Below, piece by piece: positions 15,417-23,880 of a stretch of 64,000 nt of DNA. Origin of the DNA: Rugosimonospora africana. GTDB taxonomy: Bacteria; Actinomycetota; Actinomycetes; Mycobacteriales; Micromonosporaceae. Made by a program: the position numbers and the translations under genes. The stretch's first letter is position 1. Every line of letters begins with the position of its first letter. The notes under the pieces are model-generated. The model searched no databases. It had not been told where the DNA came from and worked only from the letters and a program-made list of their open reading frames with translations. Where the stretch lies: positions 124,001 through 188,000 of the forward strand of contig NZ_BONZ01000039.1 in assembly GCF_016862975.1 (NCBI RefSeq). Reading direction: 5' to 3'.

Positions 15417-18157
15417 GGCGATCGCCTGGCCTGAGCGGTGTGGGCGATGGTGCGGGCGAGACGTAGGCAGTGTTGTTCGGAGGCGGTGTCGACGCCGATC
15501 ATGCGGGCGTGGTGCAGGTGCAGCAGATCAGCCAGGATCTGGTTGGTGTCGAGTCCGTCGCGCTGCAACATGGCTCGGTAGTTGGCCAGCGTGGCCGCGA
15601 GTCCTTCGTCGCGGAAGGGGACGCGCGCGAGGTCAAGCTGGGCGGGGTTGAGACGGAGGCCGGTGCGCTGCGGCACCTGGGCGGAGAGCCAGCGCAGACC
15701 GTCTGCGGTGAAGCCGTTCGCGATGGCGATCATTCCGGCGGCCGTGGCGGCCTGCCGATCGCCGGTCAGCCGGAACAGGGTGGCGTGGGAGTCGGCCGCG
15801 AACACCGCGTGCGCGGCGGTGAGGGTCGCCCCGGTGCCGTGTCGGGCTTCGGGCCGGTAGGGGTGCAGGCTGTAGTCATGCACGACGGCGTCATGGTGGA
15901 GGTCCTGCACCCAGCCGGCGAGACGACCGGCGGTGTCGGCGAACCTGTCAGGGTCCGGGAGCGGGATGCGCAGCCGCAGGTGGGGTCCGGGGTCGGGGTA
16001 CCGCAGGAACCACCAGCCCGCCGGCAGGTGGTCGGTGGGGCGGTCGGCGACGTCGGTCAGGATGTCGTCGAGACGGCCGAACAGGCGTGCCTCCAGCCAC
16101 GGCGATGACGGTCCGGGCCAGTGCTGCAGGGTGCCGGCGGCTCGAGCTGGTCGGGCGGGCCGGGTGTGCGGCGCCGTATGGGTAAGGGTGAGTAGGAGTT
16201 CGGCGGGGCGGCCGCCGATCCAGCCCGCCGGACCCGGCGCTTCGGTGATCACGGTGCGGGGATGCCGGTCGAGCTGGCCGCGTAGCACCGCCAAATGGGT
16301 GTGGTCGTCGAGGTCCAGGCGCAGGCGCACGTCGTCGTCGCCGACCAGGATCTGCTGCGGGAGCCGCTGCTGGTGGTGGTGTCGCTGCCAGGCGTCGCGC
16401 CATTCGGGCCAGGCCGTTGTGGGGGCGGGAAACGCTGTTCGGTCGATGATCCAGCGGGCGGGGTGCAGGATGGTGCGTCCGCGCCGGACGCGGGGCAGGA
16501 ACGGCAGACCTGCCGCGTGTCCCCAGTCGAATCGGGTGCACGGCGCCGTCCACCCGGTCCAAATCTCGGTGAGGAACCGCATCAGCGGCTGCTGCAGAGA
16601 CGACAGCAGCACGCTGTTGAACAACAAAGGTTCGACGGGCCGACCGGTGGTCCGCGACACGAGCCACAGTCGGCGGCCGTCGCCGGTCACCGCTAGATCG
16701 TCCAGTGTCCATGGTGGCTGCGGGTGGAACTCGCCCAGGGGCAGGACGGGGAGCAGCTCGGGGGCTCGGGCCACCGCGGTGAGGCGAGGGTCCAGTGGCG
16801 GGCCGGACAGCTGGATTGTGTCCGCGCCGGGCAGGGCGGTCGGCAGGTGCTGGTAAACCTGCTGGAACGATGCGCGCTCGGCGGGGGTGAGCAGGTGCAG
16901 GAACCGGGCGGCGGCGACCCCGGCGTGGCGGGAGCCGCTGATCACCGTCAGCGTGAACGTGCCGCGGTCCAGGTCTGGCAGGGTGTCGGCGGCGAGGGTG
17001 AATCGCAGTTCGGTGTGCGGGATCGGCGGCCGGTCGTCATCCCCACGCAGCCGGCCGATCAGCTCGTCGTCGAGCTCCACCTCGGCGCACCTATTTAGCG
17101 CGGACTGCTGCGCGAGCTGTCCGAGCAGCCGATCACGGGCGGTGAATACCGCCGGAGCGCGTCGGTGGGATCCCCGGTAGCCGGCCGGGAACCCCAGCGC
17201 GTTGAGCACGTCGCGGACCGGGACAGCCGTCCCTGGCCCCCACCGCTCGATGAACGTGTGGTGGTACTCGTCCCACCCGGGTAGATGCGGCGCTACCGCG
17301 ACCAACGTTGACGCGGCCCGGCTCGCCTCGTGGAATACGGCTGGGGGCAGCGTCACGGCGATGTCGGCGCGCAGGTCGACGGCGATCTGACTACCGGGAG
17401 GTGGCATGGGGTGATGACGGGTTGCGTATGCAACTGGATTGGTGATGGTCATCGCCGGCCGCAGCGCTGACAGCAGCGCCCCGATGTGTACCAGTTCGGC
17501 CAGCAATCGCTCGGCCTCGGCCAGGCCGGCGAATCCGCCGATCTTCGCAGCGAGTTCGGCGAAGCCGATCGGGGAACGCGCTGCCTGGATCGCCGCTCGG
17601 ACCGGGCCGGTCAGGCGGATCTCGACGTCGAAGCGTCGGTCGCCGTCGACGCGGGCGCAGGGCAGTGTCCACTTTTCGCCGTGCTGGTACCCCAGTGAGT
17701 TCGTCATCACCGCTGCGGTCCGCAGGAGGGTGAGGTCCTGCTCGGCCCGCGTGAAGTGCTCGGCGATGAACTGGCCGTCCGGCCGGACGACCACGCGATG
17801 GGCCTCGCCGAGGCGAACCGCTGCGTGGGCACCGAACTGGACCGGGGCCGCACCGGCGAAGGTGCCGAACGGAGTTGCCCGGGTGGTCCACCGCAGCAGG
17901 TACCGAATCGCGGAGTTCACCAGGCGACGTAGCCGCTGTCGTGGTAACGGCTCGCCGGCCAGAACCCGGTGGATCTGTTCGGCCAGTTGCGGCGCTGCGC
18001 CGGTGACGGCCGTCGCGAACCCTGGCAGCTGCCACGCGGCGCCGAGCCACTTCCGCCACTGTTCGGGTTGATCGGATGTCAGGTCGGGCCAGGCTGGCAG
18101 GACCAGATTGTTCGGATAGGCGGCGACTCGGACCAGTGTCGCACCAGCCGCGGGAAC
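15413..18157 (-). CDS. lanB: Class I lanthipeptide dehydratase LanB
   Basis: 914 residues from ATG 18157; an upstream GTG at 18199 lies inside a strong hairpin and is disfavoured. The N-terminal half matches the Lant_dehydr_N (glutamylation) domain: RVAAYPNNLVLPAW near the start and NSAIRYLLRWTTRATPFGTF near residue 110. The C-terminal third has a SpaB_C-like segment (AGWWFLRYPDPGPHLRLRIP). LanB enzymes use glutamyl-tRNA to activate Ser and Thr in the precursor and eliminate glutamate to give dehydroalanine or dehydrobutyrine. It follows the precursor gene on the minus strand and overlaps lanC by four bases. Full length for the family; no defect seen. Confidence 0.9.
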   Translation of the reverse strand, partial: VPAAGATLVRVAAYPNNLVLPAWPDLTSDQPEQWRKWLGAAWQLPGFATAVTGAAPQLAEQIHRVLAGEPLPRQRLRRLVNSAIRYLLRWTTRATPFGTFAGAAPVQFGAHAAVRLGEAHRVVVRPDGQFIAEHFTRAEQDLTLLRTAAVMTNSLGYQHGEKWTLPCARVDGDRRFDVEIRLTGPVRAAIQAARSPIGFAELAAKIGGFAGLAEAERLLAELVHIGALLSALRPAMTITNPVAYATRHHPMPPPGSQIAVDLRADIAVTLPPAVFHEASRAASTLVAVAPHLPGWDEYHHTFIERWGPGTAVPVRDVLNALGFPAGYRGSHRRAPAVFTARDRLLGQLAQQSALNRCAEVELDDELIGRLRGDDDRPPIPHTELRFTLAADTLPDLDRGTFTLTVISGSRHAGVAAARFLHLLTPAERASFQQVYQHLPTALPGADTIQLSGPPLDPRLTAVARAPELLPVLPLGEFHPQPPWTLDDLAVTGDGRRLWLVSRTTGRPVEPLLFNSVLLSSLQQPLMRFLTEIWTGWTAPCTRFDWGHAAGLPFLPRVRRGRTILHPARWIIDRTAFPAPTTAWPEWRDAWQRHHHQQRLPQQILVGDDDVRLRLDLDDHTHLAVLRGQLDRHPRTVITEAPGPAGWIGGRPAELLLTLTHTAPHTRPARPARAAGTLQHWPGPSSPWLEARLFGRLDDILTDVADRPTDHLPAGWWFLRYPDPGPHLRLRIPLPDPDRFADTAGRLAGWVQDLHHDAVVHDYSLHPYRPEARHGTGATLTAAHAVFAADSHATLFRLTGDRQAATAAGMIAIANGFTADGLRWLSAQVPQRTGLRLNPAQLDLARVPFRDEGLAATLANYRAMLQRDGLDTNQILADLLHLHHARMIGVDTASEQHCLRLARTIAHTAQARRSP

Positions 18158-18180
18158 CATGATGCACCACCGAGTGTTGG

Positions 18181-18209
18181 CGGGCCCGGCGCGCTGCACG
18201 CCGGGCCCG
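18181..18209 (-). promoter_or_regulatory. Strong hairpin between the lanthipeptide precursor and lanB
   Basis: CGGGCCCGGCG, a 7-base loop, then CGCCGGGCCCG: a perfect 11-bp GC-rich stem 24 bases after the precursor stop. No T-run follows on the minus strand, so it is more likely an RNA-stabilising or partial-attenuation element than a full terminator. Such hairpins often keep lanthipeptide precursor mRNA in excess over the enzymes. Confidence 0.7.
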
Positions 18210-18232
18210 ACATGTGAAGGGAGGCGAAGCGG

Positions 18233-18388
18233 CTAGAAGCTGCCGTCGCAGCGGGTCGTGCAGGCGTTTGAGCCGGTGTTGCCCGAGCCGCAGTTGTCGT
18301 CGGTGTTGGTGGCGTAGCCCGTCGAGGCCGGTCCGGCGTCGACCAGAGTGACGTCCAGCTGGAACTCCGAGACTTCCGTTTCGTCCAC
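18233..18388 (-). CDS. FxLD-family lanthipeptide precursor
   Basis: 51 residues from GTG 18388, with AGGAAGGG seven bases upstream. The leader contains EFQLDVTLVDAG (residues 8-19), the F-x-L-D box that names the family and matches the leader box used by class I dehydratases. The core holds three Cys (33, 43, 47) among Ser/Thr (T27, T29, S35, T38, S40, T44, T45, S50), ending NACTTRCDGSF, so up to three (methyl)lanthionine rings are possible. Asp and Asn residues in the core (NTDDNCGSGN) are potential targets for the isoaspartyl-type methyltransferase encoded just upstream. The gene is too small for most gene finders. It lies 13 bases after the methyltransferase stop and is followed by a hairpin before lanB. 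Confidence 0.88.
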   Translation of the reverse strand: MDETEVSEFQLDVTLVDAGPASTGYATNTDDNCGSGNTGSNACTTRCDGSF

Positions 18389-18401
18389 GTGCTTGCCCTT
18401 C

Positions 18402-19640
18402 CTATGCGGGGGTGAAGGTGAGGACCAGGCGGCTGTGCCGCTTGTCCAGCACCGTCCCGGCCGGCAGGTCGCCGTCGGGAATACCAGAAGGCAGGACGTA
18501 CAGCACCGGTGAGGGGCTGCCCGCGTCCAGCCAGGCACGCATGTGCTCGACCATCCGCTCGGCCGCCGCCGCGGCGTCGGGCCCGTGCGCAACGGCGCCC
18601 AGATCGAACATGTCGTCACTCCATCGCAGCGCCGACCGGTAGCAGAATGTGCCACCGTGAAGGACAGCGGGCGTACCGAAGCGCCATGCTGGCACGACAA
18701 CACCGGTATCCACGGCATCCTGCTGAGCGGTGAGGACGACGAACTGTTTCCCCGTACCGGTGATGCGGCTTGCCAGCCACAGGTCCAGGTCGGCCAGGAC
18801 GGTACGTGGCGGCAGACTTACCCCGGCCCACGCCTGCGTCGACGGTTGCGACAGCAGCTCGCCGACGATCTCCGGATCGATCTGCTGGCCCTCATCGAGC
18901 CGCAGATGCACACCCGCGGCGACGTCGACGTACTGCATGTCATGAGCCCCAGCACCGCGCATCGGCACGAACCCGCATAAGCGCTGGCTGAGGCTGACCA
19001 ACCGGTCGTCCTCTCGGCGCAACGCCCACGACCGGGTCATCCCGAACGTGCGCAGCGGCACCACCAGCGTCCCGTGCTCGGCCAGCTGCCCGGCCCAGGC
19101 ACGAGGGATGTCCCACGCCCCGACCGTCACGATGATCAAGTCATAGGAGCGGCTCGGGTCGATCGGCTGCTCGGCATCCATGCAGACCACCATCACGTCG
19201 TCGTAACCAGCGGCCGCTAGGCACGCTGTGGCCCGGTCAGTCACGTCGGGGTCGATGTCCACGGTCGTGACCGAACCCGCCGGCCCCACCAGCTCGCGCA
19301 GCAACGCCGCGTTGTAGCCGCCGGAACCGATCTCCAACACATGCCGCCCATGTAACCCGCCGTCGACCGAATCGGCCGCCTGACCGAGCATCTCCGCGAT
19401 CAACCACGGCGCCGACACCGAGCTGACGGCCTCGTCACCGACTCGCTTGGTAATCACCGCCTGGTCGGCGCGATATGCCTCCTCCAACCCAGCATCGGGC
19501 GTGAACAGATGGCGTGGAACGGCCCGCAGCGCCGCCTCCACCTCGGGCCGCATCGTCAGCCCCTTGTCCGCGTGATCAGCGACCAGCTGATCGACCATCG
19601 CGGCACGGAGGCTCTCATCGCTTACCGTGTCGACGCTCAT
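18402..19640 (-). CDS. PIMT-like methyltransferase of the FxLD lanthipeptide system
   Basis: 412 residues from ATG 19640 (a GTG at 19652 abuts its own Shine-Dalgarno-like sequence and is less likely). The fold is that of protein-L-isoaspartate O-methyltransferase: VPRHLFTPDAGLEEAYR near residue 45, VSSVSAPWLIAEML near 75, SAM motif I HVLEIGSGGYNAALL near 100, then VTTVDIDPDV. The C-terminal 200 residues are an extension typical of lanthipeptide-associated PIMTs. Related enzymes methylate an Asp of the cyclised peptide, leading to an imide or isoaspartate, so this is likely a tailoring enzyme for the precursor encoded immediately downstream. It is the first gene of the operon. Classical repair PIMTs are about 220 residues and are not next to lanB/lanC. 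Confidence 0.88.
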   Translation of the reverse strand: MSVDTVSDESLRAAMVDQLVADHADKGLTMRPEVEAALRAVPRHLFTPDAGLEEAYRADQAVITKRVGDEAVSSVSAPWLIAEMLGQAADSVDGGLHGRHVLEIGSGGYNAALLRELVGPAGSVTTVDIDPDVTDRATACLAAAGYDDVMVVCMDAEQPIDPSRSYDLIIVTVGAWDIPRAWAGQLAEHGTLVVPLRTFGMTRSWALRREDDRLVSLSQRLCGFVPMRGAGAHDMQYVDVAAGVHLRLDEGQQIDPEIVGELLSQPSTQAWAGVSLPPRTVLADLDLWLASRITGTGKQFVVLTAQQDAVDTGVVVPAWRFGTPAVLHGGTFCYRSALRWSDDMFDLGAVAHGPDAAAAAERMVEHMRAWLDAGSPSPVLYVLPSGIPDGDLPAGTVLDKRHSRLVLTFTPA

Positions 19641-19868
19641 TCCAGCTGCCACTCTCCCTATCCATCAGAGTCGTCCGACCGAACGACCCGCCGTCACCGC
19701 CATCTGCCCCAACGCCGGTGGCCACCGGATCAGCACTGCCGGTCTGGCGAACCACGATCCTTGGCGCAGTGATCACCTGGCCTCGACATCGAAAAGAATC
19801 CGGACCGCTGCGCCCGGTGGCCACTGGCCTCGTCTCATCAACCACGCTGCTGCCGCGGGAACTCAAGG

Positions 19869-19897
19869 TTACAACGTATCTACGTAGGACCTATAGT
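19869..19897 (+). promoter_or_regulatory. Promoter with internal palindromic operator for a leaderless GntR gene
   Basis: TTACAA (19869-19874), a 17-base spacer and TATAGT (19892-19897) fit the vegetative sigma consensus well. The ATG at 19905 begins seven bases after the -10, so the transcript should be leaderless. The perfect palindrome CTACGTAG (19880-19887) sits between -35 and -10, where a bound repressor would block transcription. This suggests autorepression by the GntR protein. Confidence 0.6.
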
Positions 19898-19904
19898 CAA
19901 GCCC

Positions 19905-20264
19905 ATGACTGGTCCCTTGAATGGCTGGCGCACGCTAGCCGAACAGATCTCTGAACAAATCAGCTCGGGATGTCTCGCGCCCGGCCAGCGACTGCCGAGC
20001 GAGGAGCAACTGCAGCAACGGACGGGACTGAGCCGTACCACGGTCCGCGCGGCCATCGCTGAGCTGCGGAGACTCGGCCAAGTCGAGACGCGGCATTCTG
20101 CCGGGACTTTCGTTCTTGGCGTCGGTGACATGTTTGGGCTACGGCCGGGCGAGTCCGTGACTGCCTCTGCCGCGCTGGTCGTCACCGGCGTGGACGGAAC
20201 GACTCGGACGTTGCCCGCGGGTACGCGCATCGTGGTCGCCCCCGCAGAACCTCCCGGTAGCTGA
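19905..20264 (+). CDS. Small GntR-family regulator
   Basis: 119 residues. The first 70 form a GntR winged helix: TLAEQISEQISSGCLAPGQ, RLPSEEQLQQRTGLSRTTVR and AAIAELRRLGQVETRHSAG. The remaining 50 residues are too short for an FCD or UTRA effector domain, so it belongs to a minimal GntR type. It is divergent from the lanthipeptide operon with about 260 bases between the starts, so a role in controlling that operon is plausible but not shown. There is no Shine-Dalgarno sequence, consistent with the predicted leaderless transcript. The 196 bases after its stop contain nothing I can support. Confidence 0.88.
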   Translation: MTGPLNGWRTLAEQISEQISSGCLAPGQRLPSEEQLQQRTGLSRTTVRAAIAELRRLGQVETRHSAGTFVLGVGDMFGLRPGESVTASAALVVTGVDGTTRTLPAGTRIVVAPAEPPGS

Positions 20265-20460
20265 GCGGCGGCGAGGACGTTCATGCTTGCAGGTGGCAGC
20301 CTCTGTCCTGGATGGTTCGGGCCCGCGACGGGGCCGCAGCCATCCAGGGCGTGCATCGGCCGGACCTGGGCCTGTGCCACCAGGTAGCGGCCGAGGCTCT
20401 CGATCATGGGATTCTCGCCCTTGTCCATCCAGGCTATCGTGATCAATGTCTATGACGCGT

Positions 20461-20847
20461 TCACAGCGCTACGCCTGCGGCGGCCAGACCTGTCACGTGG
20501 TCTCGCCATACCGCCCGGTAGTAGCCCTCGACGTCGAACGGTCCCGGTCGGTCCGGGCAGAACTCTGGTCGGAATTCACCAGTGCTTGGAGGTGGTGGAT
20601 GCTCCACCCGGTCGGCGTACTGGTTCCAGAATCCGTCCGGGCCGTCGAGCGTGTTGGGAGTAGCGTCCGGGTCGCGCTCCTGCCAGCGATGCAAGACATC
20701 GGCTATGACTAGATCGATGGACTCGTCGTCGTCCAGGTAGTCGCGCACATCTTCGAACACCACCCGGTTGACCGCGAGCAGCAGCCTCAGGCGCGACAGT
20801 TCCTGCTCCGCTGGATCAATGTCGCGGTGTTCGGCGTGGTCTTTCAT
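20461..20847 (-). CDS. Small acidic protein of unknown function
   Basis: 128 residues, no recognised family. The N-terminal half is helical and acidic (EQELSRLRLLLAVNRVVFED, then DYLDDDESIDLVIADVLHRW). The C-terminal half is Pro-rich and aromatic (DGFWNQYADRVEHPPPPS, FDVEGYYRAVWRDHV). No signal peptide or membrane segment is seen. It lies 94 bases downstream of the DUF574 methyltransferase on the same strand and could be its operon partner. The composition is normal for coding DNA here. Confidence 0.6.
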   Translation of the reverse strand: MKDHAEHRDIDPAEQELSRLRLLLAVNRVVFEDVRDYLDDDESIDLVIADVLHRWQERDPDATPNTLDGPDGFWNQYADRVEHPPPPSTGEFRPEFCPDRPGPFDVEGYYRAVWRDHVTGLAAAGVAL

Positions 20848-20941
20848 AGCGTCTCCGTTTCACGGTGCGGCTCGAGTGCTGGCACGCATGGGTGTGCCGT
20901 GTTCTGGGGTCAACGATGGGTCCGGCACGCGCCTGACTAGG

Positions 20942-21796
20942 TCAGGGAATTCGTGCGAGGGCGGCGTAGGCGGCGGCCTCCATCGGCGTGGGCTGCGGTT
21001 CGGGTTGTGGGACGGGTCGCCACTGCGTCGTGGTCACGATGCCCGGCTCGACCAGATCGAGTCCGTCGAAGAACCGGGCGACCTGCTCACGGGTGCGGGC
21101 CTGGAACCGCTCGTGTGCGGTGGCGGCGTCCAACGCGGCGATCGTGTCTGCTGGCATGAAGTCGTAAGTGGTGTGCGATACCGTGAGGTAGCTGCCGGGC
21201 GGCATTGCATCAACCAGGTGAGCCACGATGCGGTACGGGTCATCGGCGTCGGTGAGGAAGTGCAGGATCGCGATCAGCATCAACGCCACCGGTTTCCCCA
21301 GGTCCAGCGTGTGGGCCAGGTCGGGGTGATTCAGAATCTGATCGGGATCGCGCAGGTCGGCATCGAGGTAGGCGGTGGCCCCGGCTGGGGTGCTAGTCAG
21401 CAGCGCGCGGGCGTGCGCCAGCACGATCGGGTCGTTGTCGGCGTACACGACCCGGCAGGTGGGGGTGATGCGCTGAGCGACCTCGTGAGTGTTGTCGGCT
21501 GTTGGTATGCCGGTTCCGATGTCCAGGAACTGTGCGATGCCTACCTCGCCGGCCAGGTAGGTGACGGCGCGGTGCAGGAAGCGGCGGTTTTCCCGCACGG
21601 CGGTGCGGATGTGCGGGAACGCTGCCGCGATCGTGTCTCCGGATTCCCGGTCCGCCGCGAAGTGGTCTTTCCCGCCGAGCCAGTAGCCGTACCTGCGGGC
21701 CGAGTGAGTGGTGGTGGTGTCGATCCGTGACGCGAGCGCGAGTGCGGGCACATTGGCGCTGGGTTGGTCGGCGGCGGGGTCAGCTTCGGGTTTCAT
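20942..21796 (-). CDS. DUF574 SAM-dependent methyltransferase
   Basis: 284 residues from ATG 21796, preceded by GGAG; the longer frame to 21964 has no family similarity upstream of this start. The conserved DUF574 segments are present: ARRYGYWLGGKDHFAADRES near residue 30, NRRFLHRAVTYLAGEVGI, the SAM-binding FLDIGTGIPTADNTHEVAQ near 85, VVYADNDPIVLAHARALL, and the C-terminal RFFDGLDLVEPGIV. The family is nearly confined to actinomycetes. Some members regulate or modify secondary metabolites, but no general substrate is known. A second, related copy is fused to a winged helix at 34.7-36.1 kb. About 200 bases separate it from the next methyltransferase upstream. Confidence 0.88.
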   Translation of the reverse strand: MKPEADPAADQPSANVPALALASRIDTTTTHSARRYGYWLGGKDHFAADRESGDTIAAAFPHIRTAVRENRRFLHRAVTYLAGEVGIAQFLDIGTGIPTADNTHEVAQRITPTCRVVYADNDPIVLAHARALLTSTPAGATAYLDADLRDPDQILNHPDLAHTLDLGKPVALMLIAILHFLTDADDPYRIVAHLVDAMPPGSYLTVSHTTYDFMPADTIAALDAATAHERFQARTREQVARFFDGLDLVEPGIVTTTQWRPVPQPEPQPTPMEAAAYAALARIP

Positions 21797-21997
21797 GCGG
21801 GATTCTCCGACGGTGGGGCGGGTGGTGGGCTGCCGGGTGTCAGTGAGCGGGATTCGGTGAGCTGCGTAGCCCTTGCGGCGGTTGTCGGGCACGGGGCTGG
21901 TCTTCGGGTCTTGAATGCCTGCCCTCCGTCCTTTGGAGGGGCAGTCGGGGCGTTGGGCAGGCAATCTCAGGGCCGCGTGATCGGCGTCGACGGGTGG

Positions 21998-22798
21998 TTA
22001 GCCGGGGCTTCTGCCGCAGGTGGAGTACATTGGGTGTCCCTGGAGAATCAGACCGGGATCGTCGAGAAGTGTCTGCACGCGGGCGAGTTGCTCCTCGCTC
22101 TGCCCCGTCGTCAGTAGTTGGGGCCGGAGTTGTTCGACGGTGGCCTGCATCAGGCGGGCACCAGCGGTTCCACCGGGCCAGGACTCCGCGTGAATGACGG
22201 TCTGCACGTCGAGTAGGCCGGCGTCCAGCATGGCCTGGTGGATCTGCCGGCCCCAGGCCCGATCGGAGCCCGCAGTGGCGAAGACCCGGCTGACGGCTTC
22301 CTGGAAGTGCAGGTAGAGCCGTTCGGTGTCCTGGTCGGGGGCGACCAGGACGGCGTCCAGCCGCGGGGTCCAATCCTCCACCAGCAAAATCCCGTCCGGA
22401 GCCAGCCGAGCGGTCATGTCCTGCAGGATCTGGTGCCGGTTGGGCATGTGTGACAGCACGAGTCGGGCGTGCACGAGATCCCAGGGGCCTTCGGGTAGCG
22501 GCTCGGTGGCCAGGTCGTGGCGCAGTACCTGGAGGCGATGGTTGCTGGGGATCAGTTGTGGGGCCAGGTCGGTGGCCAGTACCCGGCCGAACGGGCCGAC
22601 CCGCTCGGCCAGCCACAGCGCGATGCTGCCACCACCGGCCCCGACCTCCAGACACCGTTTGCCGTTCAGCGCGAGCAGGTCAGTGATGCGGCCCGTGGTG
22701 AACGGGTCGAACATCACCGACAACGCGTCATGATGCATCGGGGCATCGGCATGCCGGTTGTCCAACGCATACACCGACGTCATTGCTCTGGTGGTCAT
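21998..22798 (-). CDS. Class I SAM-dependent methyltransferase
   Basis: 266 residues. Motif I is KRCLEVGAGGGSIALWLAE near residue 47, followed by the acidic loop RVLATDLAPQ, then VLRHDLATEPLPEGPWDLVH and LVLSHMPNRHQILQDMTARL: a UbiE/Methyltransf_25-like Rossmann fold. The substrate cannot be told. The ATG overlaps the stop of the lipoprotein gene (ATGA), a surprising coupling of a cytosolic methyltransferase to a transport-type lipoprotein. It may methylate a metabolite captured by that lipoprotein, or the pairing may be incidental. Confidence 0.85.
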   Translation of the reverse strand: MTTRAMTSVYALDNRHADAPMHHDALSVMFDPFTTGRITDLLALNGKRCLEVGAGGGSIALWLAERVGPFGRVLATDLAPQLIPSNHRLQVLRHDLATEPLPEGPWDLVHARLVLSHMPNRHQILQDMTARLAPDGILLVEDWTPRLDAVLVAPDQDTERLYLHFQEAVSRVFATAGSDRAWGRQIHQAMLDAGLLDVQTVIHAESWPGGTAGARLMQATVEQLRPQLLTTGQSEEQLARVQTLLDDPGLILQGHPMYSTCGRSPG

Positions 22799-23880
22799 CG
22801 GCTGGTCCTGTCCACGTTCGGGTCGGCGGGGGCCTCACCCGGCGACGACGGGACCGTGCTGAAGTCGACGAGGACCGTGGGGTTCAGCCCGCTGGGATAC
22901 AGGCCGATGGCTTGCAGGCTGGTGATCGCCTGCTCCACCCGGGTCTCGGTCATCGTGCCGACCGGATGAGTGGCCACGTACGGGGCCATCGCGGTGATCT
23001 CGGCGGTAGCGGTGGCCGGGTCCGCGGCCGGGACCGCCTTGTGGAGTATCTGGCCGGCTTCGTCGGGGTGCTGGATGGAGTAGTCGAGGCCCTGCATCAG
23101 TGCTGTGGTGAATCGGCGGGCGATGTCGTGATGCTGGGCCAGGTAGGTGTTGCTGGCCACGAGGACCGCGCCGTACGGGTCGCCGAGGTACCGGTCGAAC
23201 GGCAGCACCACCGCGCAGTTGGCACCCGTGCCGCCGGACAGGGTCGGGCACCCGGCGGCTTTGTTCACCCCGGAGGCACCCATCAGGTACTGCACGACCG
23301 CATCGACCTTCCCTGCCGCAAGCAGCCCGGGTAGCTGCTGTGGTTGGCCGTAGACCCAGTTCTTCTGGCTGGCGTCGATCCCGGCGAGGTGGGCGTAGCC
23401 GGTGAACATGTCGTTGAGGATCGACCCTTGCACCGTGCCGATCCTCTTCCCGACCAGATCCGCCGGGCGAGTGATGTGTGTCCGGCCGAGCGTGATGATC
23501 GAGGCCACGGTGCGCTGCTGGACCGCCGCGAGAACCTTCAGATCGGTGTCCTTGCCAGTGGCGACCTGAGCCGCGGCGGTACCGAAATCGACCGTCGCGA
23601 ACTGCGCCCTCCCGGCCGCCACCTTCTGAATGTTCGCCGCCCCGGCCGCACCGGGCTGAATGTCGACGTCGAGGCCGTTGGCGCGGAAGAAGCCCTTGTC
23701 CCGGGCCACCCACGCGTACCCATCGCGTCCGTTGGTCCCGAACGTGGTCATGTAGGTGACCTTGTCCAATCTGCTCGGCGCCGCGGCATCCCGGTGAGTG
23801 CTGGCACAGCCGGCAACAGCGACCACCGTCAGCACCGCCACCGGCATCGCCGGATGCAGCCACCTTCGCAAACGTTGCAC
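22795..23880 (-). CDS. NMT1/SsuA-like substrate-binding lipoprotein
   Basis: 361 residues. The N-terminus has basic residues, a hydrophobic stretch and the lipobox VAGC (Cys near 25), so it should be a membrane-anchored extracellular lipoprotein. The body resembles the NMT1/THI5 and SsuA periplasmic-binding families: ARDKGFFRANGLDVDIQPG near residue 60, AAGRAQFATVDFGTA near 85, and PADLVGKRIGTVQGS near 140. These bind thiamine precursors, sulfonates, nitrate and similar small molecules. No ABC permease or ATPase gene lies next to it, so it must use a distant transporter or act as a sensor. It overlaps the methyltransferase gene downstream. Confidence 0.85.
   Translation of the reverse strand: MQRLRRWLHPAMPVAVLTVVAVAGCASTHRDAAAPSRLDKVTYMTTFGTNGRDGYAWVARDKGFFRANGLDVDIQPGAAGAANIQKVAAGRAQFATVDFGTAAAQVATGKDTDLKVLAAVQQRTVASIITLGRTHITRPADLVGKRIGTVQGSILNDMFTGYAHLAGIDASQKNWVYGQPQQLPGLLAAGKVDAVVQYLMGASGVNKAAGCPTLSGGTGANCAVVLPFDRYLGDPYGAVLVASNTYLAQHHDIARRFTTALMQGLDYSIQHPDEAGQILHKAVPAADPATATAEITAMAPYVATHPVGTMTETRVEQAITSLQAIGLYPSGLNPTVLVDFSTVPSSPGEAPADPNVDRTSR

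Noticed and set aside
19880-20446. 188-codon minus-strand frame antisense to the GntR gene
   Set aside because: It covers the GntR winged helix on the opposite strand, has no family features and no ribosome binding site.
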